DNA of 64,000 nt from Dermacentor variabilis. Its lineage: Eukaryota; Arthropoda; Arachnida; Ixodida; Ixodidae. A program made the position numbers and the translations under genes. The DNA lies in NCBI RefSeq assembly GCF_050947875.1, contig NC_134572.1, positions 120,213,105 to 120,277,104 of the forward strand, written 5' to 3'. Positions within the stretch are counted from its first letter, which is position 1, and the number at the start of each line of letters is the position of its first letter. Positions 33,549 through 42,952 of this stretch are shown here, in pieces. Under the pieces are notes generated by a model. The model had not been told where the DNA came from. It made no database searches and saw only the letters and a program-made list of their open reading frames with translations.

Positions 33549-36500
33549 CTACGTCATCCTCGAAGGTGCCGTTACTCGGCGCGGGTCTCCGCTCGCCGTT
33601 GCCGGCTCGCTGGGTCCGTGCCTTTCGAGCGCCTCGAGGACCTGCTGGACGGCCCAGAGCTGATCCTCTCGGTCGTAGCTCTTCGCGGCTGCCTCGAGCC
33701 GCGGTGGGAGTGTTCTTGAGTTAGCGTCTTCTGGATATTTAATGCAGTCCCACAAGATGTGCGTGTAGTCTGCGGTCCCCCTCCGGCAGACTCTGCACAT
33801 ATCTGTCGGATATGTCTCGGGGTACATGCGATTTAACAGTTTCGGGCTCGGTAGCGATCCGGTCTGGAGCTGTCTCAGTACTACCGCCTCCGCTCGACTC
33901 AGTCTCGGGTGCGGGGGTGGAAGAGTCCTGCGAGCCAAGCGGTAGGCCTTCGTGATTTCATTGTAATCCGTCATGCGGTCCTTGGTTCCGAACCACGTCG
34001 GACGGTCTGTCGCCGGGGCGCGGTTGGTTAGCGCTCGCGCCGCGGCGTGTGCCGTCTCGTTGTGGTTCTCATTGCGTTCCGACGCGTCGCCCGCGTGCGC
34101 CGGGAACCACTTGAGTCGTACTTTTCGTTCGTCTAGTTTTACCGCTCGCAGTACGCGCTCAGCCTCCCTGCAGATTCGCCCTTTGGCGAAGTTTCGCACC
34201 GCCTGTCTTGAGTCACTCAGCACCGTGTGGCAGTCTGCGTCGGCGATGGCCAGGGCGATGGCTACCTCCTCCGCTTGCTCCGCTTCGGTGCTTCTCACGC
34301 TCGCTGCCGTCCTCGTGGCGCCGGTTGACGCCTCTATGACGACCGCTGCGAAGGCGTTCCGTTGGTATTCGGCCACGTCCACGTACCGCGCGTGTTCGTT
34401 GTTGGCATGCTGGTCGATGAGAGCCTTGGCCCTCGCCGCTCTTCTTCCCTTGTTGAACTCGGGATTCATGTTCCTCGGTATGGGGTCGATTCTGGTCTGG
34501 CGTCGGACCTCTTCGGGGACGGGGAGCTTCATCTCCACCGCGTTCGAGCGTCTTATTCCCAGATCGTCCAGTATCTTCCTCCCGGCTTTGGTCATGGACA
34601 GCCGCTCCAGTTGAGAGGTCCGTTGCGCTTCGGCTATTTCTTCGAGCGTATTGTGTAGCCCGAGTTGTAACAAGCGGGCCGTGCTTGTGGACTCGAACAG
34701 GCCCAGCGCTGTCTTGTACGCTCTTCTGATGAGCACGTTGATTTTGTTTCGTTCGTGTTGCAGCCATCTGTGGTAGGCTGCAACGTACGCGACGTGGCCG
34801 ATGATGAAAGATTGGACGAGCCTAATTAGGCTCTCCTCTCTCATGCCAGCCTTTCTGGAAGTGACTCGTTTGAGGAGTCGAATCGCGTTGGCTGTTTTTG
34901 CCGTGAGACGGGTGATGGTTTCGCCGTTCCTTCCGTGCTTTTCGATGACCATGCCTAGGATCCTAATTTTGCCGACCTCGGGGATTACGTTGCCGGATTT
35001 GGTCACGATTCTGATTTTTTCGTTTTCGCGCTGTCTAGTCTTGCCTCTGCTGTATTTGGTAGGTGGGAGTATGAGAAGCTCTGATTTGCTCGGCGAACAT
35101 CTCAGTCCGGTGCCTTCCAGCTGGTCTGCTATTGCGTCGACGGCGGCTTGCAGCGCGCCCTCGATGTGGGCGTCGCTGCCACCGGTCACCCATATCGTGA
35201 TATCGTCCGCGTAGATGGTGTGCCTGACGTCTTCGATGCACCCGAGCTTTTCGGCCACTCCGATCATTACCAGGTTGAACAGCATTGGCGAAATGACCGA
35301 TCCCTGTGGTGTTCCGGTGCTCCCGAGCTTCTTCTCTTGCGTCTGTAGGTCGCCTGCTCGTAGCTCGACAGTCCTGTCCGTGAGGAAGTCCTTGATGTAG
35401 TTGTAGGATCTTTCCCCCATGTTGAGCTTGGAGACTTGGGACAGAATCGCCGAGTGTTTCACCTTATCGAAGGCGCTCTGCAGGTCGAGCCCTAGGATGG
35501 CTTTGTTGTCGCGGGCGTTCCCGCCATCATCGATGATTTGGTGTTTGAGCTGCAGCATCGCGTCCTGCGTGCTGAGATGCTGTCTGAAGCCGATCAAAGT
35601 GGCCGGGTACAGCCCTTCTCGTTCCAGGTAGTCTTGCCACCTGTTGAGCAGGACGTGCTCCAGCACCTTGCCCACGCAGGACGTGAGCGAGATGGGCCGG
35701 AGGTTATCCGTGTCCGGCGGCTTCCCCGGCTTGGGGATCAGGATGGTCTTGGCTGTCTTCCACAGCTTTGGCAGCGCTCCCGCTCTCCAGCACTTGTTGT
35801 AGTATTGTGCGAGCTTTTCAATCGAGCCGTCATCGAGGTTCTTGAGCGCCTTGTTCGTGACGAGGTCCGGGCCGGCTGCCGACCGGCTGTTGAGGTCGTG
35901 CAGGGCCGCGCGTACCTCCTCGACGTCGATGTCACGATCGAGGTTCGCGTTAGGCAGGCCGCTGTACGGCGCGTGTTGTTCGGTAGGTGTAGTCGGCAGG
36001 TATTTGTCGTTAATGCGCCTGGTGACTTCGTCGACGCCGTGTGCTGAGACCGCCCGATGTATGAGCTTGGCGAGTCTGTCCCTTTGGTGCGACTTGGTCT
36101 TCGTTTCGTCGAGCAGGTGCCGCAGTAGGTTCCACGTCTTCCCGCTATGCATCTGCCCGTCTGCCGCGTTGCAGATCTCGTTCCACTGTTGCATGCAGAG
36201 AGCGCGGCAGTGATCCTCGATCGCTCGGTTCAGCTCCGCCACCTTCTTTCTCAGTCTGCGGTTAAGCCGTTGTTTCCTCCAGCGATTTAGTATCGACTGT
36301 TTGGCCTCGATGAGATGCGCAAGCCGGCTGTCTACTTTGTCGATCTCCGCGCCCGTTGCAATCTCTTTGGTCGCGTCGCGTACGCTCTTGGTGATTTCGG
36401 CCGTCAACGAGTCGATGTCTTCGATGTCGTCGTCACCGTCGCTCTTCTGGCTTCTGGCGTCTCGAAAGGCATCCCAGTCTATCCATCTGTGTGTTTTGAC

Positions 36501-37208
36501 GCTGGTGTCGTTGTGTTCCGGTATGCCGATTTCCACGATGGTGTGGTCGCTGCCTAGGTCGATCCCCGTGTTTCTCCATGTGATCGCGCCCCGGATGTCG
36601 TTCTTGACGAACGTGAGGTCTGGAGTGGTGTCCCGGGACACGGAGTTACCAATTCTCGTCGGATGTGTCGGGTCCGTGATGAGGGTAAAGTCGAGTTCCG
36701 TGGCGTCTTGGTACAGGTCGCGGCCCTTTGCTGTGTGCTTGTTGTAGCCCCAGGCAGGGTTCATCGCGTTGAAGTCTCCGCACGCGATCAGGGTGTTACG
36801 GCCCGCTGCGGTGCTGGCTCTGTGCAGTAATGTCTTGAATCTCTGTTTTCTCTGAGATGGCTTGCTGTAGACGTTGAGCAGAAATATGCTTCCTTTTCTC
36901 TTCTTGCCAGGGATGATTTCGGTCAGTGTGTGCTCGATCTTGAGATTGCTTTGCAGCTCATGTTCGACGAACGTGAGTCCCTTCCTGACCAGGGTGCACA
37001 GGCCTCTGCCGTCGGGCGGTCCCTTGTGCACTCTGTAGCCGGGGAGGGACGGTGCGTCGGTTAGTGTCTCTTGTAGTAGTATAACGTCTGGCTTGCGCGC
37101 GGCATGTACGATGTGCTGTTGGATGACTGCCTTCTTCCTTCCGAAGCCGCGACAGTTCCACTGCCACGCGGTTACACCTGCTGCTGCTGGTGTTGCGTTG
37201 GCGGCCAT
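33549..37208 (-). CDS. LINE 2 ORF2: endonuclease, reverse transcriptase, RNase H
   Basis: 1219 codons. Residues 15-225 form the apurinic-like endonuclease: WQWNCRGF at 15-22, the catalytic Glu in LLQET (near 47), CGDFNAMNPAWG at 143-154, and GSDH at 219-222. The reverse transcriptase spans about 440-720, with RPISLTSCVGKVLEH at 504-518, GLDLQSAFDKVKH at 573-585, TPQGSVISPMLFN at 633-645 and YADD at 666-669. An RNase H-like domain lies further on: YVDVAE, EAEQAEEVAIALA and LSDSRQAVRNF hold the first three acidic residues, while the usual last Asp is His (NETAHAAAR). The C-terminus carries CRVCRRGTADYTHILWDC, a CX2CX8HX4C finger. The enzyme nicks target DNA and reverse-transcribes its own RNA there. 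The start is the first ATG, overlapping the end of ORF1, so translation probably needs reinitiation. Confidence 0.93.
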   Translation of the reverse strand: MAANATPAAAGVTAWQWNCRGFGRKKAVIQQHIVHAARKPDVILLQETLTDAPSLPGYRVHKGPPDGRGLCTLVRKGLTFVEHELQSNLKIEHTLTEIIPGKKRKGSIFLLNVYSKPSQRKQRFKTLLHRASTAAGRNTLIACGDFNAMNPAWGYNKHTAKGRDLYQDATELDFTLITDPTHPTRIGNSVSRDTTPDLTFVKNDIRGAITWRNTGIDLGSDHTIVEIGIPEHNDTSVKTHRWIDWDAFRDARSQKSDGDDDIEDIDSLTAEITKSVRDATKEIATGAEIDKVDSRLAHLIEAKQSILNRWRKQRLNRRLRKKVAELNRAIEDHCRALCMQQWNEICNAADGQMHSGKTWNLLRHLLDETKTKSHQRDRLAKLIHRAVSAHGVDEVTRRINDKYLPTTPTEQHAPYSGLPNANLDRDIDVEEVRAALHDLNSRSAAGPDLVTNKALKNLDDGSIEKLAQYYNKCWRAGALPKLWKTAKTILIPKPGKPPDTDNLRPISLTSCVGKVLEHVLLNRWQDYLEREGLYPATLIGFRQHLSTQDAMLQLKHQIIDDGGNARDNKAILGLDLQSAFDKVKHSAILSQVSKLNMGERSYNYIKDFLTDRTVELRAGDLQTQEKKLGSTGTPQGSVISPMLFNLVMIGVAEKLGCIEDVRHTIYADDITIWVTGGSDAHIEGALQAAVDAIADQLEGTGLRCSPSKSELLILPPTKYSRGKTRQRENEKIRIVTKSGNVIPEVGKIRILGMVIEKHGRNGETITRLTAKTANAIRLLKRVTSRKAGMREESLIRLVQSFIIGHVAYVAAYHRWLQHERNKINVLIRRAYKTALGLFESTSTARLLQLGLHNTLEEIAEAQRTSQLERLSMTKAGRKILDDLGIRRSNAVEMKLPVPEEVRRQTRIDPIPRNMNPEFNKGRRAARAKALIDQHANNEHARYVDVAEYQRNAFAAVVIEASTGATRTAASVRSTEAEQAEEVAIALAIADADCHTVLSDSRQAVRNFAKGRICREAERVLRAVKLDERKVRLKWFPAHAGDASERNENHNETAHAAARALTNRAPATDRPTWFGTKDRMTDYNEITKAYRLARRTLPPPHPRLSRAEAVVLRQLQTGSLPSPKLLNRMYPETYPTDMCRVCRRGTADYTHILWDCIKYPEDANSRTLPPRLEAAAKSYDREDQLWAVQQVLEALERHGPSEPATASGDPRRVTAPSRMT

Positions 37209-38914
37209 GATTGCGTTGCCGTGTACGGGGCTCCCTGGTTGGGTGGATGATGCGCGAAGAGGGGCGCAAACGTCGGGTGGCCTACCATCGGCTGTAGGGT
37301 CCTTTCGATGTAGGCGAATCTGTTCGTGTTATCTGCTCGGTAGGTCTCCATTGTTTGTTTCAGTGCTGTCACTGCTGCGATGTTTGTCGTGATTAGCTGT
37401 TCGAGTTTGCTGAATGTCGCTTCGAATTTCGCTTCGAGGCAGTCGATGCGATCGTTTTCTGTTTGCGTGTGCGTGGCCTCGATGGCTCGCTTCTTCGGTG
37501 CCGGTTCCTCTATGGCTTTCTCCTGGATGTTCGTTGTCGTTTCCTCGGTCTTGCTTGTGCTTGGCGTGGGTCTCTGTAGAGGCTCGTTGTTGCATAGCAG
37601 CAACTGACGAATCTCGGCGATCTCTTTCGTGAGGTTGTTGATGGTCGCTCGCAACGCCGCGTTTTCGTGTCTTAGGAGCTCATTTGCCTCCCGGACCTTA
37701 TTAATATCTTCTTTCTTCGTGGCTTCGGTGATTTTCTGCACGTTCCTTATGTTGTTTCCTTTCGCTGCGTCGACCCAGCTCACTCGCTCACGTGACGGTG
37801 ACGTTTTCCTGCTGAGGCTTCTCTTGCAACAACTGCTGTCTCTGGATTTGGGCGCGCGGTTTTCCGATGGGGTCCTTGACTTTCGCGCAGCTGGCGGCTT
37901 GTCCAGTGGCGGGAAATCGCTCTCCGACAGTAGCTGGCGTTCGGCCTGTCGGCGCTCCCATTGTCGCTTGCGCACTACGTAGGGGATCTTGTATTTCGCC
38001 TTGCACGTTCGGTCTCCGGTCGCGTGTGCGCCTCCGCACAACTGACATTTTGGGGTACAGCGATGGTCTTCTGTAGGGTTCGCGAGTCCGCAGGCCAGGC
38101 ACGTCTTGATTGTGGGGGTCGGGCAAACGTCCTTGCGGTGTCCCACTCGGCCGCACTGCTGGCAGACGTCAATCTGTTTCTTGTAGAGGCGGCACGGAAT
38201 CAGGGTGACTCCGTATCGGACAAAGTTCGGTACCTTGGGCCCCTGGAACACCACAATCGCAGTGGTCGTGCTTCCAATCCTTTTTGAGGCCACTGCTAGC
38301 GGGTTCCTCTCGTTGACGATCTTTCTATCTAGCTCTTCGGCGCTCGCGTCGATGGGGATGCCTCTGATGACGCCCTTCACGGTGTCGTGAGGTGCCGTGC
38401 GATATGCGCTGACCTCGTAGGGTTTGCCTTGAATGGATATTTCCTGGATTTTAGCGTACCTTGCCGCGTTGTCTTCGTTCGGTGTACTTACGACCATGAT
38501 TTTCTGTTGTGTGTTGGGGCAGATGGTGTCCGCGGCGCTTTCCTCGCTCGTGATCTTGGCCGCAGCGAGTATGGCCGCAGCGACGGTGGTGGTGCCGGTC
38601 TTGACGATGTCCAGTCCCCCTCTGGGTCTGACAACTATCTTGGTTTCTTCTAGTGGCATGGCTGGCATGCGTGCTGCCTTGATGGCCGAGGCTCTGACGT
38701 TCTTGTAGAATTTTGACCTCGTGCTTGTTTGACACCCGCCGGGTGCGTCGGGCTTGCCGCTGGCGGGGGTCCGCTGGCGCAGCCTCGACATGCGTTCCCC
38801 CGCGAGCGTCCATCCGGCGTCGCTGTGGTATTCCTCGGGTGATATCTCTGTTCCCTGAACTTGAACGCACATGTGATTGTCCACGATCATTGTTGTTTCA
38901 GAGGGCGCCTCCAT
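37172..38914 (-). CDS. LINE 2 ORF1: RNA-binding gag-like protein
   Basis: 580 codons. The N-terminal 90 residues are polar and probably disordered. Residues about 135-245 have an alternating hydrophobic pattern with VKGVIRGIPIDASAEEL, compatible with the RRM-like fold of I-type ORF1 proteins. Three cysteine-histidine knuckles follow: CQQCGRVGHRKDVC at 251-264, CLACGLANPTEDHRC at 272-286 and CQLCGGAHATGDRTC at 290-304. Next come an Arg/Ser-rich basic region, then a likely coiled coil near NELLRHENAALRATINNL (about 410-450). The C-terminus is Gln/Pro-rich. The protein should coat the element RNA and chaperone it to the target. It has no stops, and its 3' end overlaps ORF2 in another frame. Confidence 0.9.
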   Translation of the reverse strand: MEAPSETTMIVDNHMCVQVQGTEISPEEYHSDAGWTLAGERMSRLRQRTPASGKPDAPGGCQTSTRSKFYKNVRASAIKAARMPAMPLEETKIVVRPRGGLDIVKTGTTTVAAAILAAAKITSEESAADTICPNTQQKIMVVSTPNEDNAARYAKIQEISIQGKPYEVSAYRTAPHDTVKGVIRGIPIDASAEELDRKIVNERNPLAVASKRIGSTTTAIVVFQGPKVPNFVRYGVTLIPCRLYKKQIDVCQQCGRVGHRKDVCPTPTIKTCLACGLANPTEDHRCTPKCQLCGGAHATGDRTCKAKYKIPYVVRKRQWERRQAERQLLSESDFPPLDKPPAARKSRTPSENRAPKSRDSSCCKRSLSRKTSPSRERVSWVDAAKGNNIRNVQKITEATKKEDINKVREANELLRHENAALRATINNLTKEIAEIRQLLLCNNEPLQRPTPSTSKTEETTTNIQEKAIEEPAPKKRAIEATHTQTENDRIDCLEAKFEATFSKLEQLITTNIAAVTALKQTMETYRADNTNRFAYIERTLQPMVGHPTFAPLFAHHPPNQGAPYTATQSWPPTQHQQQQV

Positions 38915-39225
38915 CTCGGAGCTGACGAGTGGCAGCCGCCGAGGTGTACGGCAGGCCGCTGTCGGTGCGACGGTGTTGTTGGGCCGAGTGTCCGCGGAAC
39001 ACGCCTAAGCCTAGCAATCCTCCGCACGGCGGCAGTAGAAGCAGTCACGAAATATGGCAAAGCACCTCTGGGGTCAGCTGGTATCGGTCGATGCCGCTCG
39101 CCTTCACGGACACATTGGTGCAAGCAAAACTTTGGTACGAGGTAATTAGCACTGCGTAATTGGCTAGCAATCACGGAGCCGATCTCTGACTAGGGACGAG
39201 CGCTTCTTCTTCGTCGTCGTCTCCC

Positions 39226-39237
39226 TTATTATTTCAA
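39226..39237. repeat. Target-site duplication, right copy, of LINE 2
   Basis: TTATTATTTCAA, identical to 33471-33482. Confidence 0.85.
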
Positions 39238-39934
39238 GCAATTTGGAAATGCATGCACTATTAACACTGCTCATTTTCACCTTCTCCTTCTTCCTCTTCT
39301 TGTTTGCTGTCTTTGATTTGCAGAGTGTCAGTTTGTACACCACTCAGCATGTTTTCCAGCTTGGTTATAGAAATGTTATCCATTACGAACGGTCCGCCAC
39401 AATCTTCCTCGTCCTGCCCGTAGATATCGGAAGACCAGAAAGACTCATCGGTGAATCTTTCTTAATCTTTCGAAAGGACCGGGAAGGCTTCCGTGGAGGC
39501 GGAGTTATTATATTCGTTAAAGATTACTATCAACCGTCTCTAGTGATAATCGACTCTCATTTTGAAATAGTGTGGGTCCCTGCACGTATCGGACATGCGC
39601 AATGTGTCATTGGTGCATGCTACCATCCACTTGATAGCCGCTTGGAATTTGTTCATTTTCTTCAATGATGCTTTACAACAGGTCATATCCCAGTTTCCAA
39701 AATACATATTGATATTAGGAGGTGACTTTAATTACCCAGGTACCGAGTGGTCGACCTCGTCCTTAAAGGAAAATAGTAACAGATCTGTGTGTCTTCATTT
39801 TCTACAAACCTTGAATTTTCATCATTTAACTCAAGTCGTGCGCGAACCAACTCGGGCTGGCCACGTACTAGATATTATTTTAACAAATCATCCATTCTTG
39901 GCTGCGACACACGTACTAGAATCATTAAGTGATC

Positions 39935-39942
39935 ACAGGGTG
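39935..39942. repeat. Target-site duplication, left copy, of SINE copy 2
   Basis: ACAGGGTG, repeated at 40110-40117. Confidence 0.7.
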
Positions 39943-40109
39943 CACGGCGGCCGCATTTCGGTGGGGGCGAAATGCGAAGACGCCCCTGTACTTAGATTTA
40001 GGTGCACGTTAAAGAATCTCAGGTGGTCTAAATTTCCGGAGTCCTCCACTGCAGCGTGTCTCATAATCAGAAAGTGGTCTTGGCGCGTTAAATCCCATAA
40101 TTTTAAATT
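39943..40109 (+). mobile_element. Ruka-like SINE, copy 2, 5'-truncated, inside LINE 3
   Basis: Lacks the tRNA head and starts at CACGGCGGCCGC. The body and 3' end (GTTAAATCCCATAATTTTAAA) are kept. An 8-bp duplication flanks it. The LINE 3 reading frame continues across the site when the insert and one duplication are ignored, so the SINE is younger than the LINE. Confidence 0.88.
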
Positions 40110-40117
40110 ACAGGGTG
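40110..40117. repeat. Target-site duplication, right copy, of SINE copy 2
   Basis: ACAGGGTG, matching 39935-39942. Confidence 0.7.
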
Positions 40118-41672
40118 GTGCAATGTTCCTTTGCATTGAAAGCTGCCGAGATATATAAAGCGAAAAAATGCATTCTCAACTACGCACGCACCGGCACTGC
40201 CAGAATGATTGGTATGTTAGCTTCATTTACAGCCGACTTCCCAAACAATTTTCAAAACAGAACGGTAAATGATAACTGGAGGTTGTTCCGCGATAAACTC
40301 AAATAAGTTGAATCTACATGTATACCAAAAATAACCGTCAGCTCAAGGCAGAACGATCCGTGGTTTAACCGCGATGTGAAAACGAGCATAAACAAGAAAA
40401 AGAAAGCGTTCAGAAAAGCTGCCCGAACAAATGCTCCATAAGACTGGCAAAATTCCAAAACCATAGCGCGCCATACAGAAACTACAATTCTCGAAGCTAA
40501 AGACAAGTTTTTTTTTTAATTGCACCCTTCCCCATATGATAAAAACTGATCCGAAGCAGCTTTGGCAAGTAGTTAACCCACAACCAAAACACACTGCTCC
40601 CTTACTAATTTCCGAAAGCGAAGCAGTGCCTAAGACAAGAGACAGCACAGAGCTAATTTAAGCAAATTCTTCTGGGCAGTTTTTACTAACGAACTGCCGC
40701 TTGATAACACTCATATACTTGAACAACCATCTATTCAATTCCCTCTTTCATCCATCATAATATCGAAACATGGTGTCTCTCGTGCAATCGGCAGGCTTCC
40801 TCATAAAACCAGCCCAGGTACTGACGGTATAAGTGCTAAACTTCTAAAATTAACCTCGCACTACTCTTCAGTTTTGTTATCTCCAACATGTCAGCGGTCA
40901 CTAGATACGGGGTGCCTACCGGACGATTGGAAATCAGCATTAGTAATACCGGTATTTAAATCTGGTGACACAGCAGACCCTAATAATTACAGACATATAT
41001 CACTGACATCTATTTGTTACAAATTACTTCACTGAATACTTAATTACTTAACAATAGCAAACTGCTCCCCAATAACCAACATGGCTTTCGCCAAAATCAC
41101 TCATGTCAGACGCAACTACATGAACTTGTAATAGATATTCAAATTTCTTTACACAAATTGACTAGTACAGACGCCATTTTTATTGATTTTTCTTACGCTT
41201 TCAATCGGGTACCCCGTAATTGACTAAATCTGAAAGTTAGAAATCTACAGCTTGACTACAACACGACACGATGGATTGTGGAGTTCCTAACGAACAAATT
41301 TCAAGTAATCAGTCCAAACAACTGCTTTTCTAAGCGCACTCACGTCATTTCAGGAGTTCCTCAAGGGTCCGCCCTTGGTCCACTGCTATATTTAATATAC
41401 ATCAATGACATCACAACTAATATTACTTTATAAATAGGTCTCCTCGCAGATGACTGCGTCTTGCATAATGAAATACGGTGCCCTGCCGACATCTCTGTGG
41501 TGCTGTCAGACTTAACAAAACTAACTGACTGGTGTGACACATGGCAGATGGAAATTAACATAGCCAAAACTAAACACGTAAAATTTGCTTCGATAACTCG
41601 ACCTGCCTCTGACCAGTATACAATATGGGGTATTGCTGTTGACTCAGTATCTTCAGCCAAGTACTTGGGTGT

Positions 41673-41683
41673 CCCGTTTACCT
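41673..41683. repeat. Target-site duplication, left copy, of SINE copy 3
   Basis: CCCGTTTACCT. The right copy at 41923-41933 is CCTGTTTACCT, one substitution away. Confidence 0.75.
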
Positions 41684-41922
41684 CACCCGCCGTAGTTGCT
41701 CAGTGGCTATGGTGTTGGGCTGCTGAGCACAAGGTCGCGGGATCGAATACCGGCCACAGCGGCCGCATATCGATGGGGGCGAAATGCGAAAACACCCGTG
41801 TACTTAGATTTAGGTGCACGTTAAAGAACCCCAGGTGGTCAAAATTTACGGAGTCCTCCACTACGGCGTGCCTCATAATCAGAAAGTGGTTTTGGCGCGT
41901 GAAACCGCAGAATTCATTCATT
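41684..41922 (+). mobile_element. Ruka-like SINE, copy 3, full length, inside LINE 3
   Basis: About 239 bp, the most complete copy here. The tRNA-like head runs from CGTAGTTGCTCAGTGGC (box A region) to GCGGGATCGAATACCGG (box B region). The conserved body follows, and the copy ends AAACCGCAGAATTCATTCATT. The flanking 11-bp duplication differs at one position. It inserted into the reverse-transcriptase gene just after YLGVPFT, which then resumes. Confidence 0.92.
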
Positions 41923-41933
41923 CCTGTTTACCT
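41923..41933. repeat. Target-site duplication, right copy, of SINE copy 3
   Basis: CCTGTTTACCT, matching 41673-41683 with one change. Confidence 0.75.
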
Positions 41934-42904
41934 GCAATTTCAGCTGGAATGCTCACATTGAACACATCACCACAAAAGCATGCAAAAACTTGGTTACCTT
42001 TAACGGCACTTACACCTTGCGAACACACATACCAGACTTCCCGCACACAGTTCTCTTGTCAGGTCATCTTCAGAATATGCGTCCATAATTTGGCACCCCC
42101 ATCAGTCTAATCTCAGCAAGCTACTCGAATCAGTTCAAAACAAAGTTTCGCGGTTCATCATACTCTCGATATCAAAGTGTGTCCGCCTTAAAGAAATTAC
42201 TCAATCTCTCTTCACTTCCCATACACACGAAATTATCACGGTGGGCCTTCTTCCATAGCCTTTACCACAGCAACATTGCATTCGCTCGAGCCCTTATTCT
42301 TCCCGCTCCCCACATCTCGACCCGCACAGACCATGTTCATAAAGTAAAACCTATATTTGCCAGGACTAACGCTTAACAAAATTCGCCTCTAGTTTTATCT
42401 ATTGCCGAATTGAACTCGCTACCTTCAAACATTACCTCGCTTACGGAATCATCTTCATTTCATGCAGCACTGCTAACTATTTAGAGTGTATCACCCTGTC
42501 CGAACCAACATTTGCTTGAACATTTCCTTACACAGTGTTTTCATGTGCTTGGCGTTGTATAAAATTCATTCCGTTTCATCTGATATGTATCTGTGTAGGT
42601 TGTTTACCGAAATCATCATTCGATTGTACCTTTACACTCATGTTCGGAAGGGCACTGGTTGTTAACATCGCATTTTAGGTTCTTATGCGTTTTCCACGCT
42701 ACCAGATATTGTACAAACTCCGTTTCTCTTTTATTTATTTCTTTTTATCTATTTTGTTTGTTTCTGCTCGACGCTTAGATCTTTTTTATTGTTCCTAACT
42801 CCTTCATATAATATTTGCATTGTACACATTTCACTTACGCTTGAACTTTTTCGTTCCCCCCCCCCCCCCTATGTAATGTACTAACGGGCCCTTATGGCAC
42901 TCAA

Positions 42905-42952
42905 TAAACAAATAAATAAATAAATTTATTTATTTATTTATTTATTTATTTA
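42905..42952. repeat. Palindromic AATA/TATT junction of two LINE tails
   Basis: The (AATA)n tail of LINE 3 changes at about 42924 to the (TTTA)n that is the tail of LINE 4 read backwards. The two form an inverted repeat with almost no spacer. Confidence 0.85.

Larger units (their letters stand above)
33483..39225 (-). mobile_element. Complete I-type LINE (LINE 2), both ORFs open
   Basis: About 5.74 kb on the minus strand. The 5' end starts GGGAGACGACGACGAAG at 39225. A leader of about 310 nt follows, then ORF1 (38914-37172), ORF2 (37208-33549, overlapping ORF1 by 37 nt), and a short 3' UTR ending CTCTAATCCAATAATAA at 33483. A perfect 12-bp duplication flanks it, as expected from target-primed reverse transcription. 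Full length, open ORFs and an intact duplication point to a recent insertion. Superfamily I is inferred from the three-knuckle ORF1 and the endonuclease, reverse transcriptase, RNase H, C-terminal finger order. Confidence 0.92.
39300..42484 (+). pseudogene. LINE 3 ORF2: endonuclease-reverse transcriptase remnant
   Basis: Endonuclease motifs: GGGVIIFVKDYYQP near 39500, then GGDFNYPGTEW near 39720 and LSDH at about 39925, where the first SINE sits. The frame resumes after it. Reverse-transcriptase motifs: NNYRHISLTSICYKLL near 40985, SGVPQGSALGPLLYLIYIND near 41355, and LLADDC near 41440 (the YADD box reads LADD). LTDWCDTWQMEIN and YLGVPFT follow before the second SINE. After it, NFSWNAHIEHI and later LNLSSLPIHTKLSRW resemble the end of the related ORF2 at 43221-44930. 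At least a dozen stops and frameshifts are present. The clade is CR1/L2-like by comparison with LINE 4. It is not functional. Confidence 0.85.
39238..42924 (+). mobile_element. CR1/L2-type LINE (LINE 3), decayed, with two SINE insertions
   Basis: A plus-strand LINE entering within the endonuclease domain. It runs through reverse transcriptase and C-terminus to a 3' UTR with a C15 run (about 42857-42870), then CTCAATAAACAAATAAATAA as a tandem-repeat tail. The 5' part is missing. LINE 2 lies immediately upstream. SINEs interrupt it at 39943 and 41684. The tail meets the tail of LINE 4 in opposite orientation. Confidence 0.85.

Noticed and set aside
34213..36747. Overlapping plus- and minus-strand frames within the complete LINE
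   Set aside because: They shadow the 1219-codon ORF2, caused by its high GC content.
41700..41760. Functional tRNA gene
   Set aside because: Box A and B are present, but the sequence continues into the SINE body and is flanked by an insertion duplication. It is a SINE head.
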